From NCBI RefSeq assembly GCF_002954545.1, contig NZ_MSCH01000003.1, positions 2,643,991 through 2,707,990 on the forward strand: DNA of 64,000 nucleotides. The letters run 5' to 3'. A program made the position numbers and the translations under genes. How positions within the stretch are numbered: the stretch's first letter is position 1; each line of letters begins with the position of its first letter. This document shows, in pieces, positions 1 through 8,913 of this stretch. The DNA comes from Psychrosphaera saromensis. GTDB taxonomy: Bacteria > Pseudomonadota > Gammaproteobacteria > Enterobacterales > Alteromonadaceae. The notes under the pieces are model-generated. The model did not search any database and was not told where the DNA came from. It saw only the letters and a list, made by a program, of their open reading frames with translations.

Positions 1-159
1 TACATCGGAAATAACGAGATCAAAGTTTTCACCTTTAGCTGTTTGAAGGCCTTGTAATCCGTCGGAGGCTTCAACCACGTCGTAACCTGCACTTTTAAGA
101 GTGAAGCTAACCATTTGTCTAATAGAGTTAGAGTCATCTACTATCAAGAATTTAGGCAT
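1..159 (-). CDS. cheY: CheY-like response regulator (3' end cut by window edge)
   Basis: Only the first 53 codons are in the window. They read MPKFLIVDDSNSIRQMVSFT and continue to LVISDV, the N-terminal half of a single-domain receiver. The acidic pair DD (residues 8-9) and the phosphoacceptor Asp in VISDV (about residue 52) are both present. Stand-alone receivers of this type carry the signal from the CheA kinase to the flagellar motor. The STAS gene lies just upstream on the same strand, with 14 bases between them, so the two are probably cotranscribed. CheY is the likeliest assignment, but the C-terminal residues that separate CheY from other single receivers are outside the window. Confidence 0.8.
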   Translation of the reverse strand, partial: MPKFLIVDDSNSIRQMVSFTLKSAGYDVVEASDGLQGLQTAKGENFDLVISDV

Positions 160-173
160 TCTTATTCCTTGTA

Positions 174-464
174 TTAATTAATTTGGAGATATAATTTAAA
201 ATCTGAATTTTCTAGACCAAGTTGTTTAATGCTTTTTTGTAAAATTTCAGAGTTGATCTGCCAGGTGAAGGTCTTTTTTTGCGTGATTAGTTCGTTCATT
301 ACAACTAGCAATAGTTGTACGCCAACGGTATCTATTTTATTTAACGATTTATCAGTAAAAGTAATATGCTCTGAGTTTTCAATTAACTCGGTTACCTTAC
401 TTTTGAACGCGGATAAATGAGATATGGTTAGATCATTTGGTAATTCAAATTCTTGTTTTTCCAT
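174..464 (-). CDS. STAS-domain protein (anti-sigma-factor-antagonist type)
   Basis: This 96-residue protein is one STAS domain. The signature region is DTVGVQLLL (from residue 45), where T46 sits at the position of the phosphorylatable Ser in SpoIIAA. STAS proteins of this size normally bind a switch kinase or a signalling partner. A STAS gene immediately before a CheY gene is common in chemotaxis operons of marine gammaproteobacteria, but its role there is poorly defined, so a chemotaxis function is inferred from position only. The ATG is followed by a strongly acidic N-terminus and no upstream in-frame start competes. Confidence 0.75.
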   Translation of the reverse strand: MEKQEFELPNDLTISHLSAFKSKVTELIENSEHITFTDKSLNKIDTVGVQLLLVVMNELITQKKTFTWQINSEILQKSIKQLGLENSDFKLYLQIN

Positions 465-722
465 TAAACTGATACATCCCTAATAAACATTCTAGTCCTA
501 AAATTTATAGACAACAGATCCCCCAAACGCAAGACTGAGTTCAAAAAAAGAACAATAAAATCTCAATTTAGACAATTACTTAAATCAATAAAAATTTAAA
601 ACTCTTAACAACAAAATGTTTTTTTATATCTATACTCAAAAACACTAGGGAAATAACAACTGTTTACCCATTTTGAAAAATGCGCTAATTCAGATTTAGA
701 ATAAGAAGGATGTAGACAAAAT

Positions 723-1523
723 ATGCCAAGCGACAACTCAAAAGTTCCAGGTCAAATATTTGCATGGTTTGAAAAAATGAAAGGGAATTATGAAAAAAAC
801 TTAGCCACTATGATGGAACGTTTTGAACGAAATGTAGATAAACAAAATCTAAGGATAGATACTCAAAACCTAGCACACATCGAAGAGTTAAAAATCAATT
901 ATAAACAACAATTAAATGATAAGAATCAGACGGTTGAATATCTAAATAGTGAGATTGATTTTTATAAACAACAAGTATTTAAACAACAAGAAATGCTTGA
1001 GCAATTAAATAGTCGCTACGATGCAGTAATGCATACCTTGCTGTCAGAAAAAAAACAAATATCAAATCTAAAAGAAGTTGTGAGTAGCGAGCATAATCAA
1101 ACAAGCTCAGAAACCAACCATACTGACACAGCCGAGCAAGAACATTCTAATCAAGTCTCTTTTGACCAAAATCCGTTAAGTCAGACAAACATAACTATGG
1201 GTGATATTTCAGCTAAGGAAAGTATAGAAGAGCGAGCCGACTTGTACGCCCAGGCTATGGAGTTAAGACTTAATGGTGATCAAGAAAGTGCATTTATATT
1301 ATTTGAAGAAGCCGCGAAGTCAGGTGATATTAAATCAATGGGAGCCTTAGCCAGAGCTTATTTTTTAAATGAAGGTGTAGAAGAAAATCAATTACTTGGC
1401 TTATCCTGGTTAATTACAGCTGCAAGTTTAGGTTATGAACCAGCAATTAAAAAATGTGAAGACTTTAAACGTACCTCACCTGAATTATATGAACAGTCAC
1501 TAGCTCTAGTGGAACAATTATAA
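723..1523 (+). CDS. Coiled-coil protein with C-terminal Sel1/TPR-like repeats
   Basis: This 266-residue protein has a long charged helical segment (about residues 18-118, rich in K, E, Q and N) with coiled-coil character. A polar linker of about 50 residues rich in S, T, N and Q follows. The C-terminus (about residues 175-255) has the spacing of Sel1-like repeats, for example AMELRLNGDQESAFILFEEA and then MGALARAYFLNEGVEENQ. There is no signal peptide or membrane segment, so it should be cytoplasmic. It is divergent from the cheY/STAS pair. Sel1 repeats generally mediate protein contacts, and a scaffold role near the signalling proteins is inference. Its specific function is not recognised. 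Confidence 0.7.
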   Translation: MPSDNSKVPGQIFAWFEKMKGNYEKNLATMMERFERNVDKQNLRIDTQNLAHIEELKINYKQQLNDKNQTVEYLNSEIDFYKQQVFKQQEMLEQLNSRYDAVMHTLLSEKKQISNLKEVVSSEHNQTSSETNHTDTAEQEHSNQVSFDQNPLSQTNITMGDISAKESIEERADLYAQAMELRLNGDQESAFILFEEAAKSGDIKSMGALARAYFLNEGVEENQLLGLSWLITAASLGYEPAIKKCEDFKRTSPELYEQSLALVEQL

Positions 1524-1598
1524 TGACTTATATCTCTGAAACTACCCATCAAGCCGCAATTGTTGGTGTCGACTAGTTTTAGTTATAACACTCGTAAA

Positions 1599-1928
1599 TC
1601 ATTTAAAGCTTTCAACCGCTTTTAATAACTCCATTAACTGAAATGGTTTATGGATTGTTGCATCAAAAAAGCAGTCAGCTGTCACTTTTAAGTCGCCGGT
1701 CACTAATATCTTATAAATTGTATTTGGTAACTGTGAAGCTACCTCGTCACCTTTCAAATCGGTTAGTCGGTAATCTACAAATAAAACATCGGGTGGCGTG
1801 TTGGTACAGTAGTCAATCCCCTCATGTTCGTTGGTGAAGGTTACAATTTTATGTTGTGTGTTTTCAAACACTAATTCGAATAGTTTTATTAATGCTATAT
1901 CATCATCTAAATAAACAATGGTGGCCAT
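1599..1928 (-). CDS. Single-domain response regulator
   Basis: The 109 residues form a receiver domain: acidic pocket DDD at 8-10, phosphoacceptor D52 in LFVDYRL, VTGD near the conserved Thr position, and the Lys in HKPF about residue 93. No output domain is attached. It follows two other signalling genes on the same strand (a PAS-HisKA protein and a longer receiver protein), separated from them by about 105 bases, so all three may belong to one phosphorelay. That grouping is inferred from position. It ends about 75 bases from the convergent coiled-coil/Sel1 gene. Confidence 0.75.
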   Translation of the reverse strand: MATIVYLDDDIALIKLFELVFENTQHKIVTFTNEHEGIDYCTNTPPDVLFVDYRLTDLKGDEVASQLPNTIYKILVTGDLKVTADCFFDATIHKPFQLMELLKAVESFK

Positions 1929-2035
1929 TTTATATCCTTATTTTACTTGGTAAACCCATGACTCACTAATCGTATTTATTGGTCTAAATAACGATGTCAT
2001 ATATAACTAATTTAAATATTCCATTTAATGCAGTA

Positions 2036-2599
2036 TTATTTTTCGAGAGAATTGTCGGGACAATAAACCTGTTTCAAATCTTTAATTATATTGGCAATAC
2101 GTTCGCTAGATTTTAAAATAACATCTAATTTTTCATTTGTATTTGCGTCTATCCCAGGTTGAGCCTTTATCAACTCGGTATAGCCTGAAATAATTCCTAA
2201 GGGGTTATTTATTTCATGTGCAGTGGCGTTAACGAATTTGTTAATTTCTTCATTACTGTTCTTTGATACATATTTTGCTGCAATAAATATGTTCCGAACT
2301 TCAACATCAATAAAAGCCGTACAGCTTAATCTGAGGGACTTGCCATTTAAATGTATATAGTTCTGTTCAAAGTTTATTAACGGTTTGTCTCTAGACAGCT
2401 CAGACATTAATTTTAATGTTTTTGTTACATCATCTTGATGCATTAGATCTTTTATATTGGTTAATAGCACCTTTTCTTTGGTGTAACCCAAGTTATGGAC
2501 AAATGCGGTATTAATGTCTAATAAATTACCTTTATCATCGGTTATAAATAAAATGTCACTTGAGTGATTAAAAAAGGTTTCGTACATTCGACTATCCAT
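2036..2599 (-). CDS. PAS + HisKA protein lacking an ATPase domain
   Basis: This 187-residue protein has a PAS domain (about residues 5-112) and then a histidine-kinase dimerisation domain with H-box ATAHEINNPLGIISGY, phosphoacceptor H128. The reading frame stops at residue 187, where HisKA helix 2 ends, so no N, G1 or G2 boxes of a HATPase_c domain exist. It cannot autophosphorylate by itself. It could act as a phosphate-receiving or dimerising partner, or be a truncated kinase. The start lies 2 bases after the stop of the preceding receiver gene, so the two are almost certainly translated from one mRNA. The downstream 100 bases show no continuation of a kinase in another frame that I can recognise. 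Confidence 0.7.
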   Translation of the reverse strand: MDSRMYETFFNHSSDILFITDDKGNLLDINTAFVHNLGYTKEKVLLTNIKDLMHQDDVTKTLKLMSELSRDKPLINFEQNYIHLNGKSLRLSCTAFIDVEVRNIFIAAKYVSKNSNEEINKFVNATAHEINNPLGIISGYTELIKAQPGIDANTNEKLDVILKSSERIANIIKDLKQVYCPDNSLEK

Positions 2600-2601
2600 C
2601 G

Positions 2602-3759
2602 TTAAAATAACTCAACATCACCAGAGTCTTCTATTTCTAATCCTTTATGTACACTAGCGTCTTGGACTTTTTCCATTTGGAGTTTCAAACCTTCCAGTCT
2701 ATTCATTATTTCAACTAAAATTTCTTCCGCATTACTTAACTCTTCTGTGGCAGCTTCAATAAGTTTATTCAAAAATAGCTCTTGAGGCTCTGTCATTTCC
2801 AATGAATGATAACTACCAGCTATTTCTAACATAACATTTGTCATAACAGAGTTAATGATTTTGTTATGTTGACCAACACCTAACTTGAGCTCACCTATGT
2901 TTTCAGCCAATTCAAGAATTGCTTTACCCATACCATCTTGAGAGTGTAACTCCAATATTTTTGCTTCTAATCCCTCAATCATAGCGGCGGTATAATCTCT
3001 AATTTGACCTAAACTATGTTCGTCTTTTGGAGGGTTTTTGATAATGAAAGAAACGTGTTCATCGTTAACTATCATACGGTTAGTAAACATATATAACCGC
3101 CCTTTTGGTTCCAACAAAGCGTAAACATCGATTTCTATCGGAGATATTTCTATGCCATCGCTACGAAAATAAGTATCTTGTGGCAACTTAAACTTAATTG
3201 ATGTATTTAGTCCAAAATACTGCATACTTTCGAAGAATACTTTTGATGCATCTTCAATATCTTTACATTTACTTAAGTTTTTAAAAAAGCTCATCACTTG
3301 GCTATACTGTGATGCTTGCTCCATGGTTGTGTAGATTAGTTGCTGACTTTCAGCAGCGTCACAAATTAACTTTTGCTCTTTAACTTTGCGTTGAACACTA
3401 CTTTTAACTTTGAAAACTAACTCCTGAAGGTCAAAGGGTTTTGTTAAGTAATCGGCTACACCAGCCTCAAAAGCAGTAAGTTTTGATAATGGGTCCGTTT
3501 CACCAGACACAATAATGATATCAACGTCAGTATTTGTGCAGTATTCACTAAAAAGTATCTCGCAGAATTCTATGCCATTAATATCAGGCAAGTTAAGATC
3601 AAGTAGTATTGTTTTTGGTGCTAGCTCCTTGAATTTTTTTAATGCATCTTTAGCGCTAGTAAAAGCTACCGTGTTGAATTCAGAGTCTAGAATTTGCTGG
3701 TACATGTCTAAGTATTGTTTATCATCTTCTATTAAAAAGACTACATCTTTACTGCTCAT
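2602..3759 (-). CDS. Response regulator with long helical C-terminal region
   Basis: The 385-residue protein begins with a receiver domain (about residues 5-125): acidic pocket EDD 11-13, phosphoacceptor D54 in TILLDLNLPD, and the conserved Lys in YLTKPFDLQELVFKVK. The remaining 250 residues do not match an output domain I know. The last 110 residues are predicted helical, rich in E, L and N, and resemble a dimerisation helix rather than a DNA-binding fold. It is first in a two-gene unit with the PAS-HisKA protein (2-base gap). The pair suggests a phosphorelay in which this receiver is charged by another kinase. Substrate and output are unknown. Confidence 0.7.
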   Translation of the reverse strand: MSSKDVVFLIEDDKQYLDMYQQILDSEFNTVAFTSAKDALKKFKELAPKTILLDLNLPDINGIEFCEILFSEYCTNTDVDIIIVSGETDPLSKLTAFEAGVADYLTKPFDLQELVFKVKSSVQRKVKEQKLICDAAESQQLIYTTMEQASQYSQVMSFFKNLSKCKDIEDASKVFFESMQYFGLNTSIKFKLPQDTYFRSDGIEISPIEIDVYALLEPKGRLYMFTNRMIVNDEHVSFIIKNPPKDEHSLGQIRDYTAAMIEGLEAKILELHSQDGMGKAILELAENIGELKLGVGQHNKIINSVMTNVMLEIAGSYHSLEMTEPQELFLNKLIEAATEELSNAEEILVEIMNRLEGLKLQMEKVQDASVHKGLEIEDSGDVELF

Positions 3760-4153
3760 AAAGCTTCCTTAATTAAAAACAGATATTTCAATTGTCAAAT
3801 TTATCGCGTATGCAAACTTCAAATTCATAAGTTAAGTAAATTGAATTTTAAGAGTATAGGTTGCGTTTTATAATTTTCCATTTATTGGCAAATCTAACTG
3901 TTAGATTTCATGACTGTTTTATAAATTAAAATTATTTTTCATATATATAGGACAAAATTTTGGTTTTTAACTACAGTTATCAATTGTTAAATACCCAAGA
4001 TGCATAAATAGGTCATCTACAATAAAACAAGTTATTATTGAACCCTTGCTTTTAAAGGGATAAAAAAACAATTACACTAAAGAAAATGCGTATTTTGTCG
4101 ATAGTATTCAATATGCTATTTATTTATACAGAGATTTAAGTCCAAGGATTATC
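3760..4153. other. Intergenic region between divergent genes
   Basis: This AT-rich stretch of about 390 bases separates the minus-strand receiver gene from the plus-strand SPOR protein, so it should hold promoters for both. I see no convincing small ORF, RNA gene or strong operator. The only structure noticed is a weak CCCTT/AAGGG hairpin near 4047-4063. Confidence 0.4.
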
Positions 4154-5380
4154 ATGGCTAGAATAAAACCGTTATTATCAATACTGTCTACCGCACCACT
4201 ACTTTTAATAAGCTTACCGTCTATAGCTGCTGAAGATGATATGGCTAAAAGTAAATTTAGCTTTAATTTTACTACTTTAAGATATGAAAAATATGAAAGC
4301 TCAGCTGCTCGTATCGGTTTTGGTTACAAACCAAGTGATGATAGCGGACTTGTTATGGACTTCGGCTTAGAGCACATCGTTAACTTTAACTATGTATCTG
4401 GCGGTGCTGATTTTAAACATGACTTTACCAACTTACGTTTGGCACCTGGTTATCAGTTTGACTTGACGGACAACTTTAGTATTACACCGAGCTTAGGTTT
4501 AGCCATTAATGTTGAAGAGATGAATGACATTAATTTACAGTATGGCGCGACTCAAGGTTATACAGGTTTAAAACTTTCTTATGATGTTACTGATGTATTA
4601 AGCTTTGTTGCAGAAAGTAATTATAACTTTGGTTCAACTTTGTTTGGTGACGCAGGTTCAATTGGCATTGGTTTTAAATATACACCTCAGTACAAGGTAA
4701 CTAGTCTTTCATTAGCAAAACCTGAAAGCCAAGACACTGTAGAACCAAGTAATACAGCTTTAGCAGTTGTTCCTATTGTTCCTGTACAAGCACCTGTAGA
4801 TGCCACATTAACAAGTTCAGTTACCGGTGTTGTTGATGACACTCTATTGGCTGCGCCTATAGAAGAAGAAGTAGTTGAACCAGTTGTTGTTGAAGAAACT
4901 AATTATGCAGATTTACCATATACTATTCAAATTGGCGCATACCAAAGTATGGTTTCGGTAAATAGATACCTTCAACAAAACTCAATAAACTCTGAAGATG
5001 TATACACTAGAGAAATTAATGGTTTACAAAAAATCTATTATAAAGGTTTTGAAAGTGTAACTTCTGCTAAACAGTCGTTAGCAAGTTTAAAAGCGAAAGG
5101 TGTAAATGGCTTTGTAGTGAATACACCAAAGCAAGCCGCTACTAAGCCTGCGGTTCTTGGTTCTGTTTACGCTATTCAATTAGGTAGCTTTAGTACCTTA
5201 AGATCAGCCGACCCGATTATTAATAAGCTACAGGAGTTAGATCGTCAGACGTTTATTAAACCATCTGGTGATTTAATTAAATTGTATACTGGCAAATTTG
5301 ATACTCAGTCTAAAGCTGACTCAGAATTAGCTCGATTAAAAGATTTAAATATTAGTGGCTTTGTTGCTAAAGTAAATTAA
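4154..5380 (+). CDS. Outer-membrane beta-barrel-like protein with two C-terminal SPOR domains
   Basis: The 408-residue protein starts with a signal peptide ending near SLPSIAA (residues 1-26). Residues about 30-180 show alternating aromatic/polar strands and turns typical of a small outer-membrane beta-barrel. A P/V/E-rich linker (about 190-250) precedes two SPOR-like repeats: one at about 253-322, beginning YTIQIGAYQSMVSVNRYLQ, and one at about 337-408, beginning VYAIQLGSFSTLRSAD. SPOR domains bind glycan strands stripped of stem peptides at division septa. The combination suggests an envelope protein that anchors or senses the cell wall. This pairing is unusual and the function is inferred. 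A good terminator follows the stop. Confidence 0.65.
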   Translation: MARIKPLLSILSTAPLLLISLPSIAAEDDMAKSKFSFNFTTLRYEKYESSAARIGFGYKPSDDSGLVMDFGLEHIVNFNYVSGGADFKHDFTNLRLAPGYQFDLTDNFSITPSLGLAINVEEMNDINLQYGATQGYTGLKLSYDVTDVLSFVAESNYNFGSTLFGDAGSIGIGFKYTPQYKVTSLSLAKPESQDTVEPSNTALAVVPIVPVQAPVDATLTSSVTGVVDDTLLAAPIEEEVVEPVVVEETNYADLPYTIQIGAYQSMVSVNRYLQQNSINSEDVYTREINGLQKIYYKGFESVTSAKQSLASLKAKGVNGFVVNTPKQAATKPAVLGSVYAIQLGSFSTLRSADPIINKLQELDRQTFIKPSGDLIKLYTGKFDTQSKADSELARLKDLNISGFVAKVN

Positions 5381-5410
5381 TTGTTTATAACAACTTAATT
5401 TATAACAATC

Positions 5411-5446
5411 AGCGATTTGGTTTATAACCAAGTCGCTTTTTTTTTG
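5411..5446 (+). terminator. Rho-independent terminator after the SPOR protein
   Basis: A 12-bp stem (AGCGATTTGGTT pairing with AACCAAGTCGCT, one wobble) with a 3-4 base loop is followed by nine T residues, 30 bases after the stop codon. Confidence 0.85.
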
Positions 5447-5794
5447 CTTTGCATTTACCTTTTTAGCTCAGAGTTACAATCAACTTTTAAGCTGATTTTC
5501 ACTAGCGTTACACAAGGTCAGCTATGTTGTATTTTATTAATTAGATTTAGTCTGGGCTGAGGGTTAAGTTTGGTGTGGTGTGTTTATTGTGTATAGAGCT
5601 CGTTGGGTTTTATATCGATAGGCTTTTTGTTTTATTGCAGTGGTATCTTATTTTTTTCTTACTTACCCTCTAGTTCGTTACCGCTTTACAATTAGAGACT
5701 TACCACTTAATAACGAATTAGATCATACACTTTAATTAATCGGGTTATTTACCAGAGTGAGAACAGGCACAAAATAGAAGCCATATCCATTTTA
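5447..5794. other. Intergenic, no feature recognised
   Basis: About 350 bases between a terminated plus-strand gene and the end of a minus-strand gene. No ORF, RNA or repeat was recognised on either strand. Confidence 0.4.
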
Positions 5795-8329
5795 CTAACT
5801 TATATTTTTCTTAGACTCTTCATCTAGCCATTCAATATATGAGTCAAATGGTAATGGTCTAGATATATGGTAGCCCTGTGCCATCTCACAATCTAACGAC
5901 TTTAATAGGTTAAGGGTTTTTTGGTCTTCAACGCCTTCAGCCACTACATCTAAACCAAGACTGTTGGCCATATTGATGGTTGCTGACACTATTGTGAAAT
6001 CTTTTTCTGACTGATCTAAAAATTGAATAAACTCACGGTCAATTTTCAACTTATCAAACGGATGTTTACTAACATAAGTTAATGATGAATAACCGGTACC
6101 AAAGTCATCAATCGCTAAACTGAAGCCGATGTCTTTTAATTCCAGCATATTACGAGTGAATTTTTTGGTATCAGTAACCGAAACCGTTTCAGTTAGTTCT
6201 AATACGAACATTTCAGCGCGTAAATTGTATTTATTAATAGTTCTTATTAGGTAAGTAATAAAGCCATTGTGCATAACATCGTGCACTGACATATTGACTG
6301 AAATAAGATGATTGTTAACGCCTAACCTTAATAGCTCAACTAAATGTACGCAGCTTTGATTGAATACCCATTCACTGAGCTTATTGATTATCCCAGTGTC
6401 TTCTGCAATACGTACAAACTCATCTGGCGGAATAAAGCCATAGCTTGGATGTATCCATCTTAATAATACTTCACTACCAATAATATCGCCGGTAGCAATA
6501 GAGGTTTGTGGTTGATGATAAAGCTGTAAAGAATCTTCATCTATTGCTGTTTGTAAGTCAGATGCCAGTTGGATTTTTCTTTGATCATTACTATTGAATT
6601 GGTCATCATAAATACCATATAAATTGCCCTTTTCAATAGCCAACTCGATGGCCTGTTGAGCTTTATTAACCAACTCGTTGGTACTTTTAACTAATTTCGT
6701 ATTGGTTGAAGCCCCTATCAAACATTTAATATTGATAGATAACCCATCAGAGCTGTAACTAATCGGTTGCTGAGAAGCAAAGTTGTTCATTATATTTTGC
6801 AATAAGTGTTCATCATTACTTGAAACTAGAAAAGCAAACACACCTTCTCTTATCATGGCTGTTTTTGGATATTCATTTTTTCTATCAATATCGATTAGCA
6901 ATAATTCATTGCTCAACTCACGCTCTACATCGGTTACAAATTGGTAAATAATTGACTTTAAACTTTCGGTTGGTAGGTAAGGTACGATAGATTCATATTT
7001 TGCTATTGATACAATAACTACGGAAAAAGAGGCGTGTTTCTGCTTTTCAACAATAGACTCCACCGCTATTTCTAATAAATTATTATTAGCAAAACCAAAT
7101 ACATGATCGTGTGAAGCTTGATATAAACGTTCTTGTTCACTGATTCTTAATCGGTGAGCTAAAGCCATTGCCATAAAAGTAATTTCAAAAATAACGCCAA
7201 ATAACAAAGCATGGCGAGTCCAAAAACTATATTCAATATGTCCTGTTAATAATAGAGGTCCAACGGCTGCACCAATGAATAATGGTAACCAAGAGATGAT
7301 ATAAAAATTAGCCCATCTAACGCCTTCTTTAACTTTTACATACATCATAATAATTCCGAATGCATATAAAAATATTTGTAAAGTAAAGAAGAATTGAGCA
7401 GCTATATATTCAATAACAAATAATGCAACTACCGCAAATACTAAGTTTAATTTACTCAGTAAATTAACATAACGTGTAATTTTCCGTTCGGGCTCTTCGT
7501 TGAACTTCAAAAAATGTAAGGCAAACATTAATGAAAAATAAGCCAACAAGAAATTCACAGATATTACATTCTTAGAAATAAAATCAAACAAAGGTAATGG
7601 CATTATGTAAGCACCATAACCATGCACAATACTGAGTTCAACTAAGAATGTTGCAATGTAACCTATGTATAGTACGTATATTTTTTCTTGGGTGCCAACA
7701 AATAAGATTAAGTTATACACACTCATAACGATAACAATACCGATAAATGCGCCCCAAATTAAATACACGGCATCTTTAAATCGATGAAAGTTCACTGTAT
7801 CGAAAATTGAAATTGGGAGGTTAGCGGCCCCTGTTGTGCTGGTGTAGATTAAAAAAGATAACTCTTGTTTAGCCTGAAGGTTTATTTTGTTATTTGGAAA
7901 CCCTATTTTTTCTTTGGAGTTTGCTAAGTTACTGTCACCTAAACTACGAACGAATGTGTATTGCTCACCTACATGTTGATAGATATTAATTATATCTATC
8001 ATAGGATTATCTAAAAACATCGTTAGATCTCGAGGTCGATCTAACGTATTGATAATATCAATTTGATACCAAAACCCAATATTACCAAAGTCTGTTTTTG
8101 CTTTATTTAGAGGCACTTCATCGAATTCATCTAACTTAGCCACAACTTGATTTAAGGTTAGATCGTTATTCTTGTCCATTAGGTACTTATATCTGATATC
8201 TATGCTGATATCGTTTTGGCCAAGAGATAGGCTATTTAAGCCAGTTAGAGAGGTTGTTATTTTCGTTAACAGAAATAAAATTGGAAATGTAATGAACATA
8301 ATTAATAGCCACTTATTAAGTTTGCTCAT
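5795..8329 (-). CDS. 7TM-DISM sensor with degenerate GGDEF and C-terminal EAL domain
   Basis: This 844-residue inner-membrane protein begins with a membrane helix and a periplasmic domain (about residues 35-180) of the 7TMR-DISM extracellular type. Seven membrane helices follow (about 185-395). A GGDEF-sized domain (about 405-570) lacks the GGDEF motif (the region reads EGVFAFLV), so it is probably not a cyclase. The C-terminal EAL domain keeps SEVLLRW (EVL replacing EAL), NMSVHD, ELTET, DDFGTGYSS, the Lys in KIDREFI and AEGVE, so c-di-GMP phosphodiesterase activity is likely. The gene stands alone. The periplasmic ligand is unknown. Confidence 0.85.
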   Translation of the reverse strand: MSKLNKWLLIMFITFPILFLLTKITTSLTGLNSLSLGQNDISIDIRYKYLMDKNNDLTLNQVVAKLDEFDEVPLNKAKTDFGNIGFWYQIDIINTLDRPRDLTMFLDNPMIDIINIYQHVGEQYTFVRSLGDSNLANSKEKIGFPNNKINLQAKQELSFLIYTSTTGAANLPISIFDTVNFHRFKDAVYLIWGAFIGIVIVMSVYNLILFVGTQEKIYVLYIGYIATFLVELSIVHGYGAYIMPLPLFDFISKNVISVNFLLAYFSLMFALHFLKFNEEPERKITRYVNLLSKLNLVFAVVALFVIEYIAAQFFFTLQIFLYAFGIIMMYVKVKEGVRWANFYIISWLPLFIGAAVGPLLLTGHIEYSFWTRHALLFGVIFEITFMAMALAHRLRISEQERLYQASHDHVFGFANNNLLEIAVESIVEKQKHASFSVVIVSIAKYESIVPYLPTESLKSIIYQFVTDVERELSNELLLIDIDRKNEYPKTAMIREGVFAFLVSSNDEHLLQNIMNNFASQQPISYSSDGLSINIKCLIGASTNTKLVKSTNELVNKAQQAIELAIEKGNLYGIYDDQFNSNDQRKIQLASDLQTAIDEDSLQLYHQPQTSIATGDIIGSEVLLRWIHPSYGFIPPDEFVRIAEDTGIINKLSEWVFNQSCVHLVELLRLGVNNHLISVNMSVHDVMHNGFITYLIRTINKYNLRAEMFVLELTETVSVTDTKKFTRNMLELKDIGFSLAIDDFGTGYSSLTYVSKHPFDKLKIDREFIQFLDQSEKDFTIVSATINMANSLGLDVVAEGVEDQKTLNLLKSLDCEMAQGYHISRPLPFDSYIEWLDEESKKNIS

Positions 8330-8460
8330 TTGTTATGGGTACTCCAATTAATATTACGAAAATCGATGTTGATTATTATAACTCTTTTCTAAGGGTTGTA
8401 ACGTTAAAGCATAAAAAAAGTGTTGAATTTTAATACTGGATAAACTACTGTATATAAAAC

Positions 8461-8480
8461 CACTGTATAAAGTAACAGGA
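8461..8480 (+). promoter_or_regulatory. LexA (SOS) box
   Basis: The sequence CTGT-ATAAAGTA-ACAG at 8463-8478 matches the gammaproteobacterial LexA operator CTGT-N8-ACAG in all eight fixed positions. It ends 7 bases before the ATG of the SulA-like gene. A second, imperfect half (CTGT at 8448) lies 15 bp upstream. Confidence 0.85.
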
Positions 8481-8485
8481 CTAAA

Positions 8486-8902
8486 ATGAATACTAACAAT
8501 AGAAACCTTAAAGTTTTAACTCAGCCGCTACTTTGTGTTGACTCTATTTCAAAGCCAGAATTAAGTTCTCACCTTGAATTAGTTAACATTATTAAGCGTT
8601 TTGAATATTGCAGTGGCTGGACTTTGTTAATAGCGCCAGATCATTTACCTAAAAAAGATGTTTTAAAGCAATATGCGGTTAATTTAGACAAGGTACTCAT
8701 TGTGCATAAAAAACACTGCAACGACGTTTTATTTACTGCGTATCAAGGTTTGAGAAATGAAAATTGCTCAGCTTTAGTTATTTGGGATGGTTTAATTTCA
8801 AAAAGTGAATATGCATTATTGAACGCAAAAGCAAAAACCGTCAATACAGCGCTTTACTTACTAAATAAAAACACTGATGATCAAGCTGTCGTTCATCATT
8901 AG
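8486..8902 (+). CDS. sulA: SulA-like SOS cell-division inhibitor
   Basis: This 138-residue protein resembles the SulA family in size and in its central segment (FEYCSGWTLLIAPDHLPKKD, then LVIWDGLISKSEYALLNAKA). SulA binds FtsZ and blocks septation during DNA damage. The best support is the perfect LexA box overlapping the promoter region directly upstream. Overall similarity to enterobacterial SulA is weak, as is usual for this family outside enterics, and a RecA-like superfamily relative is the alternative. The YchJ-like gene starts 11 bases after its stop and may be cotranscribed, which would make it SOS-regulated too. Confidence 0.7.
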   Translation: MNTNNRNLKVLTQPLLCVDSISKPELSSHLELVNIIKRFEYCSGWTLLIAPDHLPKKDVLKQYAVNLDKVLIVHKKHCNDVLFTAYQGLRNENCSALVIWDGLISKSEYALLNAKAKTVNTALYLLNKNTDDQAVVHH

Positions 8903-8913
8903 AAATAACTATT

